A DNA stretch of 64,000 nt from CAWDDG01 sp963801065 (GCA_963801065.1 CAWDDG010000002.1:133563-197562); one strand, 5' to 3'. Positions 39,642-49,096 are shown, numbered from the stretch's first letter. Numbers and translations are program-made. Notes: a model not told the origin generated them from the letters alone.

Positions 39642-39672
39642 CGACGCAGCGGTTGACGTCACGCATCGGCGA

Positions 39673-40329
39673 TCAGACCAGCGAGGACCAGTAGTCCCAG
39701 AACCGGACGAGGACCAGGGCCGCGATCACCAGGAACCAGAGCACGAGCACGAAGTTGCGATTGCGCACCACGACCCGACGCACGCCTGCGGACACCTGGA
39801 TGTGCCCCGCCTGGACGTTGTGCACGGTGACGTACCAGAAGATCGGGATGGTGACGATCCAGACGACCATGCAGTAGGGGCACAGCGCGTCGATGTCGTA
39901 GAGGCTCTGGTAGATCAGCCAGTGCACGAACACGACGCCGAACACCGTCCCCGCCTGAAGGCCCAGCCAGAACCACCGCGGCAACCTTGCTCCCGTCAGC
40001 AGGACGATGCCGATGGTCGTGACCGCCGCGAACGCCGCAATGCCGATCAGCGGGTTGGCGAAGCCGAACGCCTCGGCCTGCCACGTCTTCATGACCGAGC
40101 CGCACGAGAGCACCGGGTTGAAGCTGCAGCTCGGGACGTAGTCCGGGTCCTCGAGCAGCTCGATCCGCTCGACGGTCAGCACGAAGGCCGCAAGGAAGCC
40201 GACGGCACCCCCGATCGTCAGCAGCGACCCCAGCCCACGGCCCGCACCACCGGCGCGCTGATGATCGGTCGGCGCGTCCAGGTCGACGTCGAGGTCGTCG
40301 GCCTCACTGGTCTCGAGGTCTCCGGTCAT
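39673..40329 (-). CDS. Vitamin K epoxide reductase family protein
   Basis: 218-residue membrane protein of the bacterial VKOR family, which reoxidises DsbA-like proteins through quinone to drive disulphide formation. Five hydrophobic segments are visible. Loop cysteines VPSCSFNPVLSC lie near residue 69 and the membrane active site DALCPYCMVVW near residue 150. The N-terminal 35 residues are acidic and cytoplasmic. No DsbA gene is adjacent; a DsbA-family gene lies 5 kb away at 45.7 kb. Start ATG 40329. Confidence 0.93.
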   Translation of the reverse strand: MTGDLETSEADDLDVDLDAPTDHQRAGGAGRGLGSLLTIGGAVGFLAAFVLTVERIELLEDPDYVPSCSFNPVLSCGSVMKTWQAEAFGFANPLIGIAAFAAVTTIGIVLLTGARLPRWFWLGLQAGTVFGVVFVHWLIYQSLYDIDALCPYCMVVWIVTIPIFWYVTVHNVQAGHIQVSAGVRRVVVRNRNFVLVLWFLVIAALVLVRFWDYWSSLV

Positions 40330-40427
40330 ATCTCCACTCGTTTTTCGCGCATCGGCGGCGGCCGAGCTTCCGGGCTGCCGGCTAGATCAACGTACGCCGG
40401 GTCGGCCCGGCGCCCACGCGGCGGGCC

Positions 40428-41666
40428 TCACGGCACCTCGACGACCCGCTTGGCGCCCTCGTCCTTGACGATCGTGAAAGCGTCCTGGACGGCGCCTGAC
40501 AGGGTCCGCGACTCGTACCGCATCGTGTCGGCGTCGACCCGGACCACCTGGTATGTCTGCAGGTCCTGCGCGCTGTGCTGCAGCTCGGCACCGTGCCGGC
40601 CCCACCCGTCGGGATCGCCGAGGTCGTACATCTTCGACCCCGAGACCGACACGACGTACACCGGGCCGTGCTCCGCGATCCGGCCGCGTCCGTATGTGTG
40701 ATCGTGGCCCTGGAGCACGAGGTCCACGTCGTGCTCCTCCAGGATCGGCAACCAGGCCTCGCGGACCTCCGGGTTGTCCCGGTCCCCCGCCGTCGAGAAC
40801 ACCGGGTGGTGGAAGACGACCACCGACCAGCGCTGCGGGTTCGCCGTGAGGACGTCGTCGAGCCAGTCGCCCTGCGCCGCGAGCGCGGTGTTGGAGTTGA
40901 GCACGACGAACCGGACGCCCTGGTAGTCGACGTAATAGACGGTCTCGGCGGGCACGCCGCCCGACCCGGGGCCGTTCTCAGGGAACGCGAACTGCGGCTG
41001 CCAGCTGCGGGAGACCCGCGCCGGATCGTGGTGGTCGTGGTTGCCCGCGGCGGCGATGGTCAGGGCGCTGGTGGCCGACGGCGCAGCGGCGTCGAACCAG
41101 GCGCCCCACTGAGCATCGGAGTCGGCGTCGTCGACGAGGTCTCCCGCGTGCAGCCACACGCGTGCCCCCGGCACGTCCCCTGCCGCCTGCTCGACCAATC
41201 GGGCCCACTGCTGGCCGAGGCCGCGTTGCGCGTCGCCGAGATAGACGAAGGTGAACGGCTCCGGCGAGGCTGTCGCCGTGGTGAACTCGGACCAGTCGCT
41301 CCAGTCTGTCCCGTCGCCGACACGGTAGGTGTAGGTCGTGCCCGGATCGAGGTGGTCGAACACCGCAGTGTGTGACCGCGCGGCGTACCCGTCGGCCACG
41401 AGCCGTGCGGAGCTCACCGCCGGTACCTGCTGCGCCGCCCCGCCGCGCGGCCCACGGAGCTCGGCCTGCGCTCCGAGGACGTCGGCTTCGGTCCGCCATG
41501 TCACGGCAAGCGACGATGCCGGATCCGACGTCGGCGTGAGGACGATCCGGTCCGGCTTCGACAGCGGCTCGTCGCGGGCCGGCTCCGGCCCGGCTGCGAC
41601 GAGCACCGCCACCGCCAGTCCGGCCGCCGCGACCGCCGCCCGGCCCGGTCGCGTCCAGTTGACCAT
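40428..41666 (-). CDS. Secreted purple-acid-phosphatase-like metallophosphoesterase
   Basis: About 412 residues. A signal sequence (GRAAVAAAGLAVAVLVAAGPEPA) is followed by an N-terminal fibronectin-like purple acid phosphatase domain (ADVLGAQAELRG to YRVGDGTDWSDWSEF). The calcineurin-like catalytic domain comes next, with metal motifs YLGDAQRG, HAGDLVDDAD, GNHDHH, FHHPVFSTAGD and GHDHTYGR. It probably releases phosphate from organic esters outside the cell. The start is taken at ATG 41666; 41678 and 41723 are alternatives in frame. No regulatory site was recognised. Confidence 0.9.
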   Translation of the reverse strand: MVNWTRPGRAAVAAAGLAVAVLVAAGPEPARDEPLSKPDRIVLTPTSDPASSLAVTWRTEADVLGAQAELRGPRGGAAQQVPAVSSARLVADGYAARSHTAVFDHLDPGTTYTYRVGDGTDWSDWSEFTTATASPEPFTFVYLGDAQRGLGQQWARLVEQAAGDVPGARVWLHAGDLVDDADSDAQWGAWFDAAAPSATSALTIAAAGNHDHHDPARVSRSWQPQFAFPENGPGSGGVPAETVYYVDYQGVRFVVLNSNTALAAQGDWLDDVLTANPQRWSVVVFHHPVFSTAGDRDNPEVREAWLPILEEHDVDLVLQGHDHTYGRGRIAEHGPVYVVSVSGSKMYDLGDPDGWGRHGAELQHSAQDLQTYQVVRVDADTMRYESRTLSGAVQDAFTIVKDEGAKRVVEVP

Positions 41667-41937
41667 CGCCCCAAGCATCCACCCTGATCCAGCCGTCGCC
41701 GAACTGCTGCACTCTGCGACCATCGCGGTGACGGCCGAAATGCCGATCGACCGGCTCTGGCATGCGGTTCCGGCGTTTTCCGACAGTCAGCGAGGTGTGG
41801 CTGCGCCTGTTGGAGACGTATGGCCTCTGATGCGCCCGGGCCGTTCATGTGACCACAGAGCGCGGCCCGTGCCAGGATCTGGCCATCATTCGGATGGGGG
41901 CCTGCCTCGTACCGTGCGCTGCTGAAGGAGGTGGACG

Positions 41938-42993
41938 ATGACGTCGCCGTCGTCCGACGAGTTCGCCGAGCGCCTCGTGGCCGCCACCCTGGGCATGGTG
42001 GACGTGCTTGCTGTCTACCTGGGCGACCGCCTCGGCTGGTACCGCGCGCTCGCCGATGGCGGGCCCGCGACGGCAGCCGAGCTCACGGCCAGGGCGGGCG
42101 GCGCTGAGCGGTACGCACGCGAGTGGCTGGAGCAGCAGGCGGCGAGCGGCATCGTGACGGTGGGCGAGGACGGCCGTTTCTCACTGCCCGGCGGAGCGGC
42201 CGAGGTGCTCACGGACGAGAACAGCCTCGCCTACCTCGCGCCGCTGGCCCGAATGTTCAGTGCGGCAGCCGTTCAGCTGCCTGCGCTGGTCGAGGCCTAC
42301 CGGAGCGGTGGTGGCGTCGGCTGGGCACAGTACGGAGTTGACATGCGCGAGTCGCAGGCGGACATGAACCGGCCCTGGTTCGAGCACCGGCTGGCCGGTG
42401 CGCTCGCCGGCGTGAGCGATGTCCACGCCGTGCTCGGACGACCCGGAGCCCGCATCGCCGACATCGGATGTGGCAGCGGATGGTCGAGCATCGCTCTCGC
42501 GCGCGCCTATCCGGGGTCGTCGGTCGACGGCTACGACCTCGACCTCGCGTCGGTGGAGCTCGCCCGTCAAAACGCCGACGCCGCCGGCCTGGACGGACAA
42601 GTGCGGTTCCACCACGCGGACGCTGCCGTGCTAGAGCGGCAAACACACGACGCGCTGTTCGCGTTCGAGTGCATCCACGACATGTCGAGACCGGTCGAGG
42701 TGCTCGCCGCCATGCGCCGGGCACGTAGCCACAACGGCACAGTCGTCGTCATGGACGAGGCTGTCGCCGACACCTTCGCGCCACCGGGCGACGACGTGGA
42801 GAAACTCATGTACGGCTACAGCCTGTTGATCTGTCTACCGGATGGGCTGTCCAGCCAGCCGTCCGCGGCAACCGGCACCGTCATGCGCCCTGACACACTT
42901 CGGCAGTACGCCACCGAGGCAGGGTTCGGCGAGGTTGTCGTGCTCCCGATCGACGACTTCGGACTCTGGCGGTTCTACCAGCTTCGGGCCTGA
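41938..42993 (+). CDS. Class I SAM-dependent methyltransferase with N-terminal winged helix
   Basis: 351 residues. The N-terminal part (residues 5-110) is a dimerisation/winged-helix-like domain (WYRALADGGPATAAELTARAG) as in small-molecule O-methyltransferases. The Rossmann domain has motif I IADIGCGSGWSSIALA near residue 178, GYDLDLASVELARQNA, and FECIHDMSRPVEVLAAMRRA. The C-terminus ends GLWRFYQLRA. The likely substrate is a small molecule, unidentified. A strong AAGGAGGTG ribosome-binding site lies 5 nt before the ATG. Confidence 0.88.
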   Translation: MTSPSSDEFAERLVAATLGMVDVLAVYLGDRLGWYRALADGGPATAAELTARAGGAERYAREWLEQQAASGIVTVGEDGRFSLPGGAAEVLTDENSLAYLAPLARMFSAAAVQLPALVEAYRSGGGVGWAQYGVDMRESQADMNRPWFEHRLAGALAGVSDVHAVLGRPGARIADIGCGSGWSSIALARAYPGSSVDGYDLDLASVELARQNADAAGLDGQVRFHHADAAVLERQTHDALFAFECIHDMSRPVEVLAAMRRARSHNGTVVVMDEAVADTFAPPGDDVEKLMYGYSLLICLPDGLSSQPSAATGTVMRPDTLRQYATEAGFGEVVVLPIDDFGLWRFYQLRA

Positions 42994-43201
42994 GTATTCG
43001 ACGGCGCCGCCTGACAGTGGCTTGCCCACCTCTTGCCGACCCCACCCGTAGGGACAAGACCCTCGGCTGCGCACGGTCCTCGGCCGAGAGTGGGCGATTC
43101 GGCTGAAGGCTCGGCGCGGCGCGTCGACGTCGTCGAACGCGGTGCGCCTCACCATCGGGTAGTATTCGTGAAGCTAGCACATAGTGAGGATAGATCACGA
43201 T

Positions 43202-43666
43202 ATGGCGGACGTGGACAGGCATGGTGCGGCACTCGACCGGATACTCGAGTTCGTCGTGGTCTTGAACGACGACATGACCCATGGTCTGGCTCGCGACGGC
43301 CTGACCGTCTCGCGTGCCCACATGGTGTGGGAGCTGGGTCAACGAGGCCCGACGACACAAAGGGACCTCGCCGATGCCATGAAGGTGAGCGCTCGCAGCA
43401 TCACCGGGCTTGTCGACGCGCTTGTCGCGACCGGCTTCGTGACCCGAGAGCCACATCCCACGGACCGTCGGGCGACCCTCGTCTCGTTCACCGAGCATGG
43501 AGCGCGGACAGCTGAGGCCTTGGAACGCGGCCAGAAGGAACTCGCCCGCATCCTCTTCTCGGGGATGACTGACGATCAGTTCGACTGCTTCGTCGACGGC
43601 CTGGATCAGATCCTGGCACGTCTCCGCGACCACGGAGTCTCACGGGATCGTGAGGTCAGCCAGTGA
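43202..43666 (+). CDS. MarR family transcriptional regulator
   Basis: About 154 residues with a MarR-type winged helix: AHMVWELGQRGPTTQRDLADAM, the recognition region VSARSITGLVDALVATGFVTREP, and the wing PTDRRATLVSFTEHG. These repressors usually respond to phenolics or other small ligands. The start is taken at ATG 43202, in which case GAGGA is about 12 nt upstream; GTG 43184 is the alternative. A TAGTAT box (43160-43165) is a possible -10. Its TGA overlaps the GTG start of the following membrane protein, so it probably controls its own two-gene operon. Confidence 0.87.
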   Translation: MADVDRHGAALDRILEFVVVLNDDMTHGLARDGLTVSRAHMVWELGQRGPTTQRDLADAMKVSARSITGLVDALVATGFVTREPHPTDRRATLVSFTEHGARTAEALERGQKELARILFSGMTDDQFDCFVDGLDQILARLRDHGVSRDREVSQ

Positions 43667-44292
43667 CACAAGCCAACCAGGAAGCCACGCGAACGGTCAT
43701 ACCCGCACTGGTGCGCAAGGCGGTCTCGTTCGAGTTGGGCGTGTGGCGGAGTCTGTACCGCTGGACGATGCGACGACCTCGTGTACCCGACACCGGCGCA
43801 GAGCCGTTCAGCTACGCCGGTGCCGTGACGCCGCTCCTCTGGGTGTTCATCGCCGTGTCCGCGATCGAGGTCCCGGTCGCTCACCTGATCTTGCCGTGGG
43901 CGACCGCGCGAGTCATCGTGCTGGCGCTGGGAGTATGGGGCTTGACCTGGATGCTCGGGCTGCTGGCGAGCCTCAAGGTCCACCCGCACATCGTCGGCGA
44001 CTCCGGGCTCCGCATCCGGTACGGCACCACGGTCGACATCGCGATCCCATGGGATGCCATCGCCGCTTTACGAGTCGATCGCCGCGATCTACCCAGGTCC
44101 CGCACCGTCCAGCTCAGTCAGACCCAGTCCGGCACCGCCCTGCACATCGGCATAGCAAGCCAGACCAACGTTCACGTCGTTCTGCATCGCCCCGTGACGG
44201 TCCCATTGCCGAAGGGCCACGAGCCCATCACCGAGCTGCGCTTCTACGCCGACGACCCCCGCGCCCTCGTTGATCGGGCACGCCGAACCTGA
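43663..44292 (+). CDS. Membrane protein of unknown function coupled to MarR regulator
   Basis: 209 residues, not recognised as a named family. Two transmembrane segments are visible (GAVTPLLWVFIAVSAIEVPVA and IVLALGVWGLTWMLGLLASL), followed by a cytosolic beta-rich domain of about 100 residues (VHPHIVGDSGLRIRYGTTV through TNVHVVLHRPV) that resembles bacterial PH-like domains. The GTG start overlaps the MarR stop by 4 bp, implying a joint function such as membrane-stress or drug response, but this is inference. Confidence 0.7.
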   Translation: MTQANQEATRTVIPALVRKAVSFELGVWRSLYRWTMRRPRVPDTGAEPFSYAGAVTPLLWVFIAVSAIEVPVAHLILPWATARVIVLALGVWGLTWMLGLLASLKVHPHIVGDSGLRIRYGTTVDIAIPWDAIAALRVDRRDLPRSRTVQLSQTQSGTALHIGIASQTNVHVVLHRPVTVPLPKGHEPITELRFYADDPRALVDRARRT

Positions 44293-44298
44293 CCGGCA

Positions 44299-45492
44299 TC
44301 ACGAGCCTCGCCCGACGATGGCCGAGGTGACGTCCGCACCGCGGGGACCCTGGTACGGGTCAAATCCCTGCATATCCGGCAATTGGACTGCCCGGCTGAT
44401 ATCGCTCGGCGAGACGATTCCGACGACTCGTCTGTCGTCGTCGACAACGACGGCGCGTCCGTCGGTGCACCCGCGCATACGCGGCAACAGTTCGACCAGC
44501 GTCTCGTCTGGCCTCGCCAGCGGCACATCGTCCGGGGCGCAGGCGATGTCTTTCAAGGTGGTCGCCTGGCGACGGCTGGCTGGTACCGCGCGGATGCGGT
44601 TGAGCGTGGCTAGCCCCAGCAGCCGACCGTCGGGGCCTACGAGCGGATATGACGAATAGCGGTGTGCCCAGGCGGTCTCGCTGATGAAGCGATCGAGCGA
44701 CTCCTCAGGATCCGCCGCCACCGGACTCGCCGTCATCACGTCGCTGACGCGGATGCCCTGGAGGGCCTCTGCGACACGGGTCTGCTGCTCCTCAGCCGTC
44801 GCGGCGTTGACAAGGAACAGCCCGATGAGCACAAGCCAGAGTCCCCCGATGCCAGCGCCCACTACCACCTGCAGGAAGCCCAGGGCCACCAGTAAGTACC
44901 CGAAGACGCGCCCGGCCCGGGCAGCGGTTACCGCGGCACGGACGCGGTCACCACGCCAGGCCCACAGACCGGCTCGCAGCACCCGGCCACCGTCCAGTGG
45001 CGCGGCCGGGATCAGGTTGAACGCGGCGAGCATCACGTTGACGACCGCGAGGTAGGCGAACACGCCGACGACGAGATCGGACACGCCGGCGACATCGAGA
45101 ATGGCCGCCGTGATCCCGGAGACGATCGCCACGGCAAGACTCGCCAGCGGTCCCACGACCGCGATCCTGAAGTCCGCACCGGGCGAGGCAGGCTCCCCCT
45201 TCAACTGAGCGACTCCGCCGAACAGCCACAGGGTGATCCCCTCGACGGCGATGCCATTGCGCTGCGCGACCACTGCATGGGCGATTTCGTGTGCGAGCAG
45301 CGAGACGAAGAACAGAAGCGAGGCGGCAAGCGCGGCGAGTACGTACGCCACCGTGCTGTAGTCGGGATAGACGGTTGGAAACCGGCCTGTTGCCAGACCC
45401 ACAACGAGGATCCCGAGGATGACCAGGACACTGAGATTCAGCCCGACCCGGACGCCGAAGATCCTCCCGAGCCGAATCGACTCACTAATCAT
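44299..45492 (-). CDS. Site-2 protease family (M50) metalloprotease with CBS domains
   Basis: 397 residues. The zinc motif HEIAHAVVAQRNG is near residue 70 and the second motif NLIPAAPLDGGRVLRAG near 160, both inside a six-helix membrane core. Two CBS domains follow (VSDVMTASPVAADPEESLDR and TLKDIACAPDDVPLARPDE through VVGIVSPSDISRAVQ). This domain order matches the S2P subgroup that cleaves substrates within the membrane, possibly regulated by nucleotide binding to CBS. The substrate is unknown. Convergent with the MarR-linked membrane gene (6 bp between stops). Confidence 0.93.
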   Translation of the reverse strand: MISESIRLGRIFGVRVGLNLSVLVILGILVVGLATGRFPTVYPDYSTVAYVLAALAASLLFFVSLLAHEIAHAVVAQRNGIAVEGITLWLFGGVAQLKGEPASPGADFRIAVVGPLASLAVAIVSGITAAILDVAGVSDLVVGVFAYLAVVNVMLAAFNLIPAAPLDGGRVLRAGLWAWRGDRVRAAVTAARAGRVFGYLLVALGFLQVVVGAGIGGLWLVLIGLFLVNAATAEEQQTRVAEALQGIRVSDVMTASPVAADPEESLDRFISETAWAHRYSSYPLVGPDGRLLGLATLNRIRAVPASRRQATTLKDIACAPDDVPLARPDETLVELLPRMRGCTDGRAVVVDDDRRVVGIVSPSDISRAVQLPDMQGFDPYQGPRGADVTSAIVGRGS

Positions 45493-45661
45493 GCCCGTTC
45501 ACATCCTCACTTCGTTCCTATTGGCATTGCGCGGCTCCGGCCGCCGACACGTCGTGCGGCTGGCGCACATCGGCGTCGGCCAGCAAACGTTGGGCTCGAA
45601 GTAATTGTGGTCGCGAGCGGGACCGTCGCCCGAATCCGGCGCCCGGCCTCGTCGATGCCGA

Positions 45662-46222
45662 TCAGGGACCCGCGTTCGCCTCTGCGGCTCGCCCCAAGGC
45701 GTTGAACAGCGTATCGATGTCGAACGAGTCATCGTGACGCACTCCGTTGATGAAGAACGTGGGTGTGCCGTTGACCCCGCTCCGGACACCGCTCAGGAAA
45801 TCCTCACGGACGCGATCGGCATGCACGTGCTCGACGAGCTCCCGGCGGAAGCGCTCGACATCGAGTCCGAGCTCCGCCGCGTAAGAGTGGAGATCCTCGT
45901 CGCGGAGTCGGTTCTGGTTCGCGAACAGGTGATCGTGCATTTCCCAGAACGCTCCCTGCTGCGCGGCCGCCTCGGCGGCCTCCGCGGCGGCCTCGGCGTG
46001 CGGATGTGATGTCGTGATCGGGAAGTTGCGGAACGCGAAGCGGAGCCGTTCACCCATCCTCCGCTGGATCTCCTTGACGATCGGATACGCGGCGCCGCAG
46101 TAGGGACACTCGAAGTCGCCGTATTCCACGAGGGTCAGCGGTGCGTCGGCCGATCCCTGCACGTGATCCCGGTCCTCCGACAGCGGCATCGTCAGCACCG
46201 GCTTCCACTGGGTCGCGCTCAC
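45662..46222 (-). CDS. DsbA/thioredoxin-fold oxidoreductase
   Basis: 186 residues of the DsbA-like thioredoxin superfamily. VEYGDFECPYCGAAYPIVKE near residue 35 has the CPYC active site, and VNGTPTFFINGVR near 150 has the cis-proline. A helical insert with AEAAEAAAQQGAFWEMHDHL lies between. No signal peptide is visible, so it is probably cytoplasmic. Its ATG overlaps the stop of the upstream peroxiredoxin-like gene, making a two-gene redox operon. Confidence 0.9.
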   Translation of the reverse strand: MSATQWKPVLTMPLSEDRDHVQGSADAPLTLVEYGDFECPYCGAAYPIVKEIQRRMGERLRFAFRNFPITTSHPHAEAAAEAAEAAAQQGAFWEMHDHLFANQNRLRDEDLHSYAAELGLDVERFRRELVEHVHADRVREDFLSGVRSGVNGTPTFFINGVRHDDSFDIDTLFNALGRAAEANAGP

Positions 46223-46722
46223 GACGTCGGCCCCTCGTTCCCCAGTTCCTCGAGCGCGCGCAGGATGCCATCGGCGCCTGGATTCACGCCCACGGGAGAC
46301 AGGTCGCTCCAGCGCACGATGCCTTCGGCGTCGATCACGAACAGTGCCCGCTCGCTCGTGCCGTCGTCGAACCGGTAGGCGCCGTACGCGCGAGCCACCG
46401 CGCCCTTGGGCTCGAAATCCGCGAGCAGCGGGAAGCGCAGGTTACGGTCCTTGGCGAACGCCAGGTGGCTCCAGGCGCCGTCTACGGAGATCGCGAGCAG
46501 CTGCGCGTCGTGCTTTCCAAACTCCGGCATCACCTCTTGGTAGAGCGCCAGCTGATCCGTGCAGACGGGGCTCCAATCCTCGGGATAGAAGACGAGGATC
46601 ACCGGCCGCCCACGAAAGTCAGACAGCCTCACCGTCTGGCTGGGCGTCGACCGGAGCTCGAAATCGGGCGCGGCCTTGGCCGGCTGCAGGGGCCTGTGCT
46701 CCGGCACAGACGTCTCGGTCAT
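46219..46722 (-). CDS. Redoxin / AhpC-TSA family peroxiredoxin-like protein
   Basis: 167 residues. The conserved peroxiredoxin segments are APDFELRSTPSQTVRLSDFRG and ILVFYPEDWSPVCTDQLALYQEVM, where PVCTDQL carries the peroxidatic cysteine and the Thr is replaced by Ser-Pro upstream. ERALFVIDAEGIVRW follows. It should reduce peroxides using thioredoxin. First gene of an operon with the DsbA-like gene. Confidence 0.92.
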   Translation of the reverse strand: MTETSVPEHRPLQPAKAAPDFELRSTPSQTVRLSDFRGRPVILVFYPEDWSPVCTDQLALYQEVMPEFGKHDAQLLAISVDGAWSHLAFAKDRNLRFPLLADFEPKGAVARAYGAYRFDDGTSERALFVIDAEGIVRWSDLSPVGVNPGADGILRALEELGNEGPTS

Positions 46723-47138
46723 GCGGCCACGCTACCCCCGGGCTCGCGCTCCTTCGGACACGCTGCTGCGGCTCGGTATTCAGGGCGACGACTGAACGGA
46801 CGACCCACCCAGTGTCCTTACATGGCAGATCCGTGTTGCAGACGTTGGTCGAGCCGCCGACGTGTGCCGCGCCGCGGGCATTGACTTCGAGATGGAGCAA
46901 CACGACCCAGCACCAGGATGGCTGTATCGGCGTCTGCTGATCCGTACACCAGGTGGGTATCGACTCGCTCTCGAAGGGCCAACCGAGTGGTACCCCAAGC
47001 GGCTGTCCGCTCACAAGAATGTGCTAGCCGGCGACGCTCGCCATCGGCCATGAGCGGATGTCGAACACGGCCGCGAGTGCAGGTCAACCGGACGCGTGAG
47101 CGCGTCTGCTGGAACTGGTTGGCTCCTATCCTGATCGA
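46723..47138. other. 416-bp stretch without a recognisable gene
   Basis: Between the divergent peroxiredoxin-like and DUF1905 genes. An open frame at 46862-47053 has no family features. The 15-bp element GGCCATGAGCGGATG at 47046-47060 recurs beyond the DUF1905 gene. No tRNA or terminator was seen. Confidence 0.5.
47046..47060 (+). repeat. 15-bp direct repeat, left copy
   Basis: GGCCATGAGCGGATG, identical to 47459-47473; the pair brackets the DUF1905 gene. Confidence 0.6.
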
Positions 47139-47426
47139 ATGAACCTGGAGTTCAGCGGCGAGATGTGGTTCTGGAAGGGCCCGGCGCCGTGGCACTTCAT
47201 CACCGTTCCGGAAGAGGAGTGCGGTGAGCTGGAAGCGTCTTCCGCGTTCGTGACCTACGGCTGGGGCATGATTCCGGTCACGGCGCAGATCGGGGGAACC
47301 GGTTGGAAGACGTCGCTGTTCCCGAAGGATGGGCGGTACATCGTGCCGGTGAAGGCGTGGGTGCGGGAGGCCGAAGGGCTCGAGGTAGGCGACATGATGA
47401 CGGTCCGCCTGGCCGTCGATGTCTGA
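47139..47426 (+). CDS. DUF1905 domain-containing protein
   Basis: 95-residue single-domain protein matching DUF1905: EFSGEMWFWKGPAPWHFITVP at the start, GWGMIPVTAQIGGTGWKTSL, and KAWVREAEGLEVGDMMTVRL near the end. The fold is a small beta-barrel; the function is unknown, and some homologues are fused to YdeI/OmpD-associated domains. It is bracketed by two identical 15-bp repeats. No clear ribosome-binding site is present before ATG 47139. Confidence 0.87.
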   Translation: MNLEFSGEMWFWKGPAPWHFITVPEEECGELEASSAFVTYGWGMIPVTAQIGGTGWKTSLFPKDGRYIVPVKAWVREAEGLEVGDMMTVRLAVDV

Positions 47427-47458
47427 CCAGCCGGCGAACCAACGCCTTCGCTGTGCGC

Positions 47459-47473
47459 GGCCATGAGCGGATG
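47459..47473 (+). repeat. 15-bp direct repeat, right copy
   Basis: Second copy of GGCCATGAGCGGATG, 33 bp after the DUF1905 stop. Confidence 0.6.
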
Positions 47474-47602
47474 CTCGCACTCCCTGGCCCGCAACCACCC
47501 ACTTGTCGACGGGAACGCTCGACGATGTCGACAGCATCGTCGACCAACTCGCCAATGCAACCGAGCTGCGAAAACAGATCCGCCGCAGAGTCGGACGAGC
47601 GA

Positions 47603-49096
47603 CTACCGCGCCGCGTCGAGCGCCGGCCCGGGTACCACTGCCTCCTGCGGCCGGAGATCGCGGCCACGGACGAGGGAGATCGAGACGACGACCCCGGCCA
47701 ACGCGATGAACGCGCCGACCCAGAATGCCGCTTGGAAGCCGTCCGTCAGCGCATACGGCAGCTCGCTGCCGCTCGCAAGCCCGCTTTCGGTCGTGGAGAC
47801 CGCGATGGTCGACAGCAGCGCGATACCGACAGCGCCACCCATCTGCTGGCTCGTGTTGATCAGTCCTGAGGCGAGACCCGCTTCGTGAGGCTTCGTTCCC
47901 GCAAGGGCCGCGATCGTGATTGGGACGAACGCGAACGGAATCGCGACTCCTAGGATCAGGAAGCCGGGGAAGAGATCGGCCCAGTACGAGCCGTCGACAG
48001 ACACCTGGGTGAAGTACAGCAGCCCGGCGCTAAGGAGCGTCATGCCGAGGACGAGCACCGGCTTGACGCCGACACGACTCACCGCAGCTGCTGCGACGTT
48101 CGCCCAGACCACGGCGGTACCCGCGACGGCGAGATACCCGACGCCGGTCTTCAGCGCCGAGTAGCCGAGCACCTGCTGCATGTAGAGCGTGAGCATCAGG
48201 AACATGGCGAACATGGCCGCACCCACGATGAACCCGGCGATGTTCGCCGCCGTCAGCGTCTGCAGCCGGAAGATCGAGAGCGGCAACAGCGGATCCCGTT
48301 GCCGCCGCTCCCAGCGCGCGAAGACGACGATGAGGGCCGCCGCGGTGACGAATGCGCCGAACGTCTTCGGCGAGCTCCAGCCCCACTGCTGGCCCTGAGT
48401 GATCGCGAGCACCAGGATGCTGAGCCCTCCGGTGATGAGCACTGCACCCGGCACATCGTGGCTGTGACCGTCCGCATCACGGCTCTCGCCGAGCAGGATC
48501 GGAGCGAGTACGAGCCCCATGACGCCGACCGGAATGTTCACGAAGAAGATCCACTCCCACGAGAGGAGGTCGGTGAGGATGCCGCCCATCAGAACACCGG
48601 CCGCGGCTCCGAAGCCACCCACCGCTCCCCAGACGCCGAGCGCGATGTTCCGCTCGCGGCCTTCGGCGAACGTCGTGGTCAGGATCGATAGGGCGGACGG
48701 CGTGATCGTCGCCGCACCGAGGCCCTGGATCGCGCGGGCGGCGATCAGCGACCCATCGCTCCACGCGAGCCCGCATAAGAGCGAGCCGAGCGAGAAGACG
48801 ACGAGACCGGCGATGAAGACCCGCCGACGCCCGATGATGTCCGCCATCCGGCCGCCGAGGAGCAGGAAGCCGCCGAAGACGAGTGCGTACGCGCTGATCA
48901 CCCATTGCAGGCTTTCCTGCGAGAAGTGGAGCTCCGACTGGATCGACGGGAGCGCGACGTTCACGATCGCGACGTCGAGCACCACCATGAACTGCACGGC
49001 GCTCAGGAGCGCCAGGGCAATCCACTTCGTCCGATCCGCGCCGATCATCGCGGGCCCTCGGGCGGCCAGGCTCTGGGCGGGTGCGGTGTCCTTCAT
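47603..49096 (-). CDS. MFS transporter, DHA2 (14-TMS) drug exporter family
   Basis: About 497 residues with 14 predicted transmembrane segments. Family motifs are VVLDVAIVNVALPSIQSEL in TM1, the motif A loop GGRMADIIGRRRVF, and motif C in LGVWGAVGGFGAAAGVLMGG. The EmrB/QacA subfamily exports drugs by proton antiport. The start at ATG 49096 has GGGAGG upstream; an in-frame ATG at 49123 lacks one. It lies downstream of the ECF42/YciI unit on the same strand, 79 bp after the sigma gene stop, so it may be part of the same response. Confidence 0.93.
   Translation of the reverse strand: MKDTAPAQSLAARGPAMIGADRTKWIALALLSAVQFMVVLDVAIVNVALPSIQSELHFSQESLQWVISAYALVFGGFLLLGGRMADIIGRRRVFIAGLVVFSLGSLLCGLAWSDGSLIAARAIQGLGAATITPSALSILTTTFAEGRERNIALGVWGAVGGFGAAAGVLMGGILTDLLSWEWIFFVNIPVGVMGLVLAPILLGESRDADGHSHDVPGAVLITGGLSILVLAITQGQQWGWSSPKTFGAFVTAAALIVVFARWERRQRDPLLPLSIFRLQTLTAANIAGFIVGAAMFAMFLMLTLYMQQVLGYSALKTGVGYLAVAGTAVVWANVAAAAVSRVGVKPVLVLGMTLLSAGLLYFTQVSVDGSYWADLFPGFLILGVAIPFAFVPITIAALAGTKPHEAGLASGLINTSQQMGGAVGIALLSTIAVSTTESGLASGSELPYALTDGFQAAFWVGAFIALAGVVVSISLVRGRDLRPQEAVVPGPALDAAR

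Noticed and set aside
39364..39672. T-box riboswitch upstream of leuS
   Set aside because: No TGGNACCGCG-like T-box sequence was seen on the minus strand; the leader peptide explanation fits better.
46862..47053. 63-codon plus-strand frame in the gap before DUF1905
   Set aside because: No family features, no ribosome-binding site.
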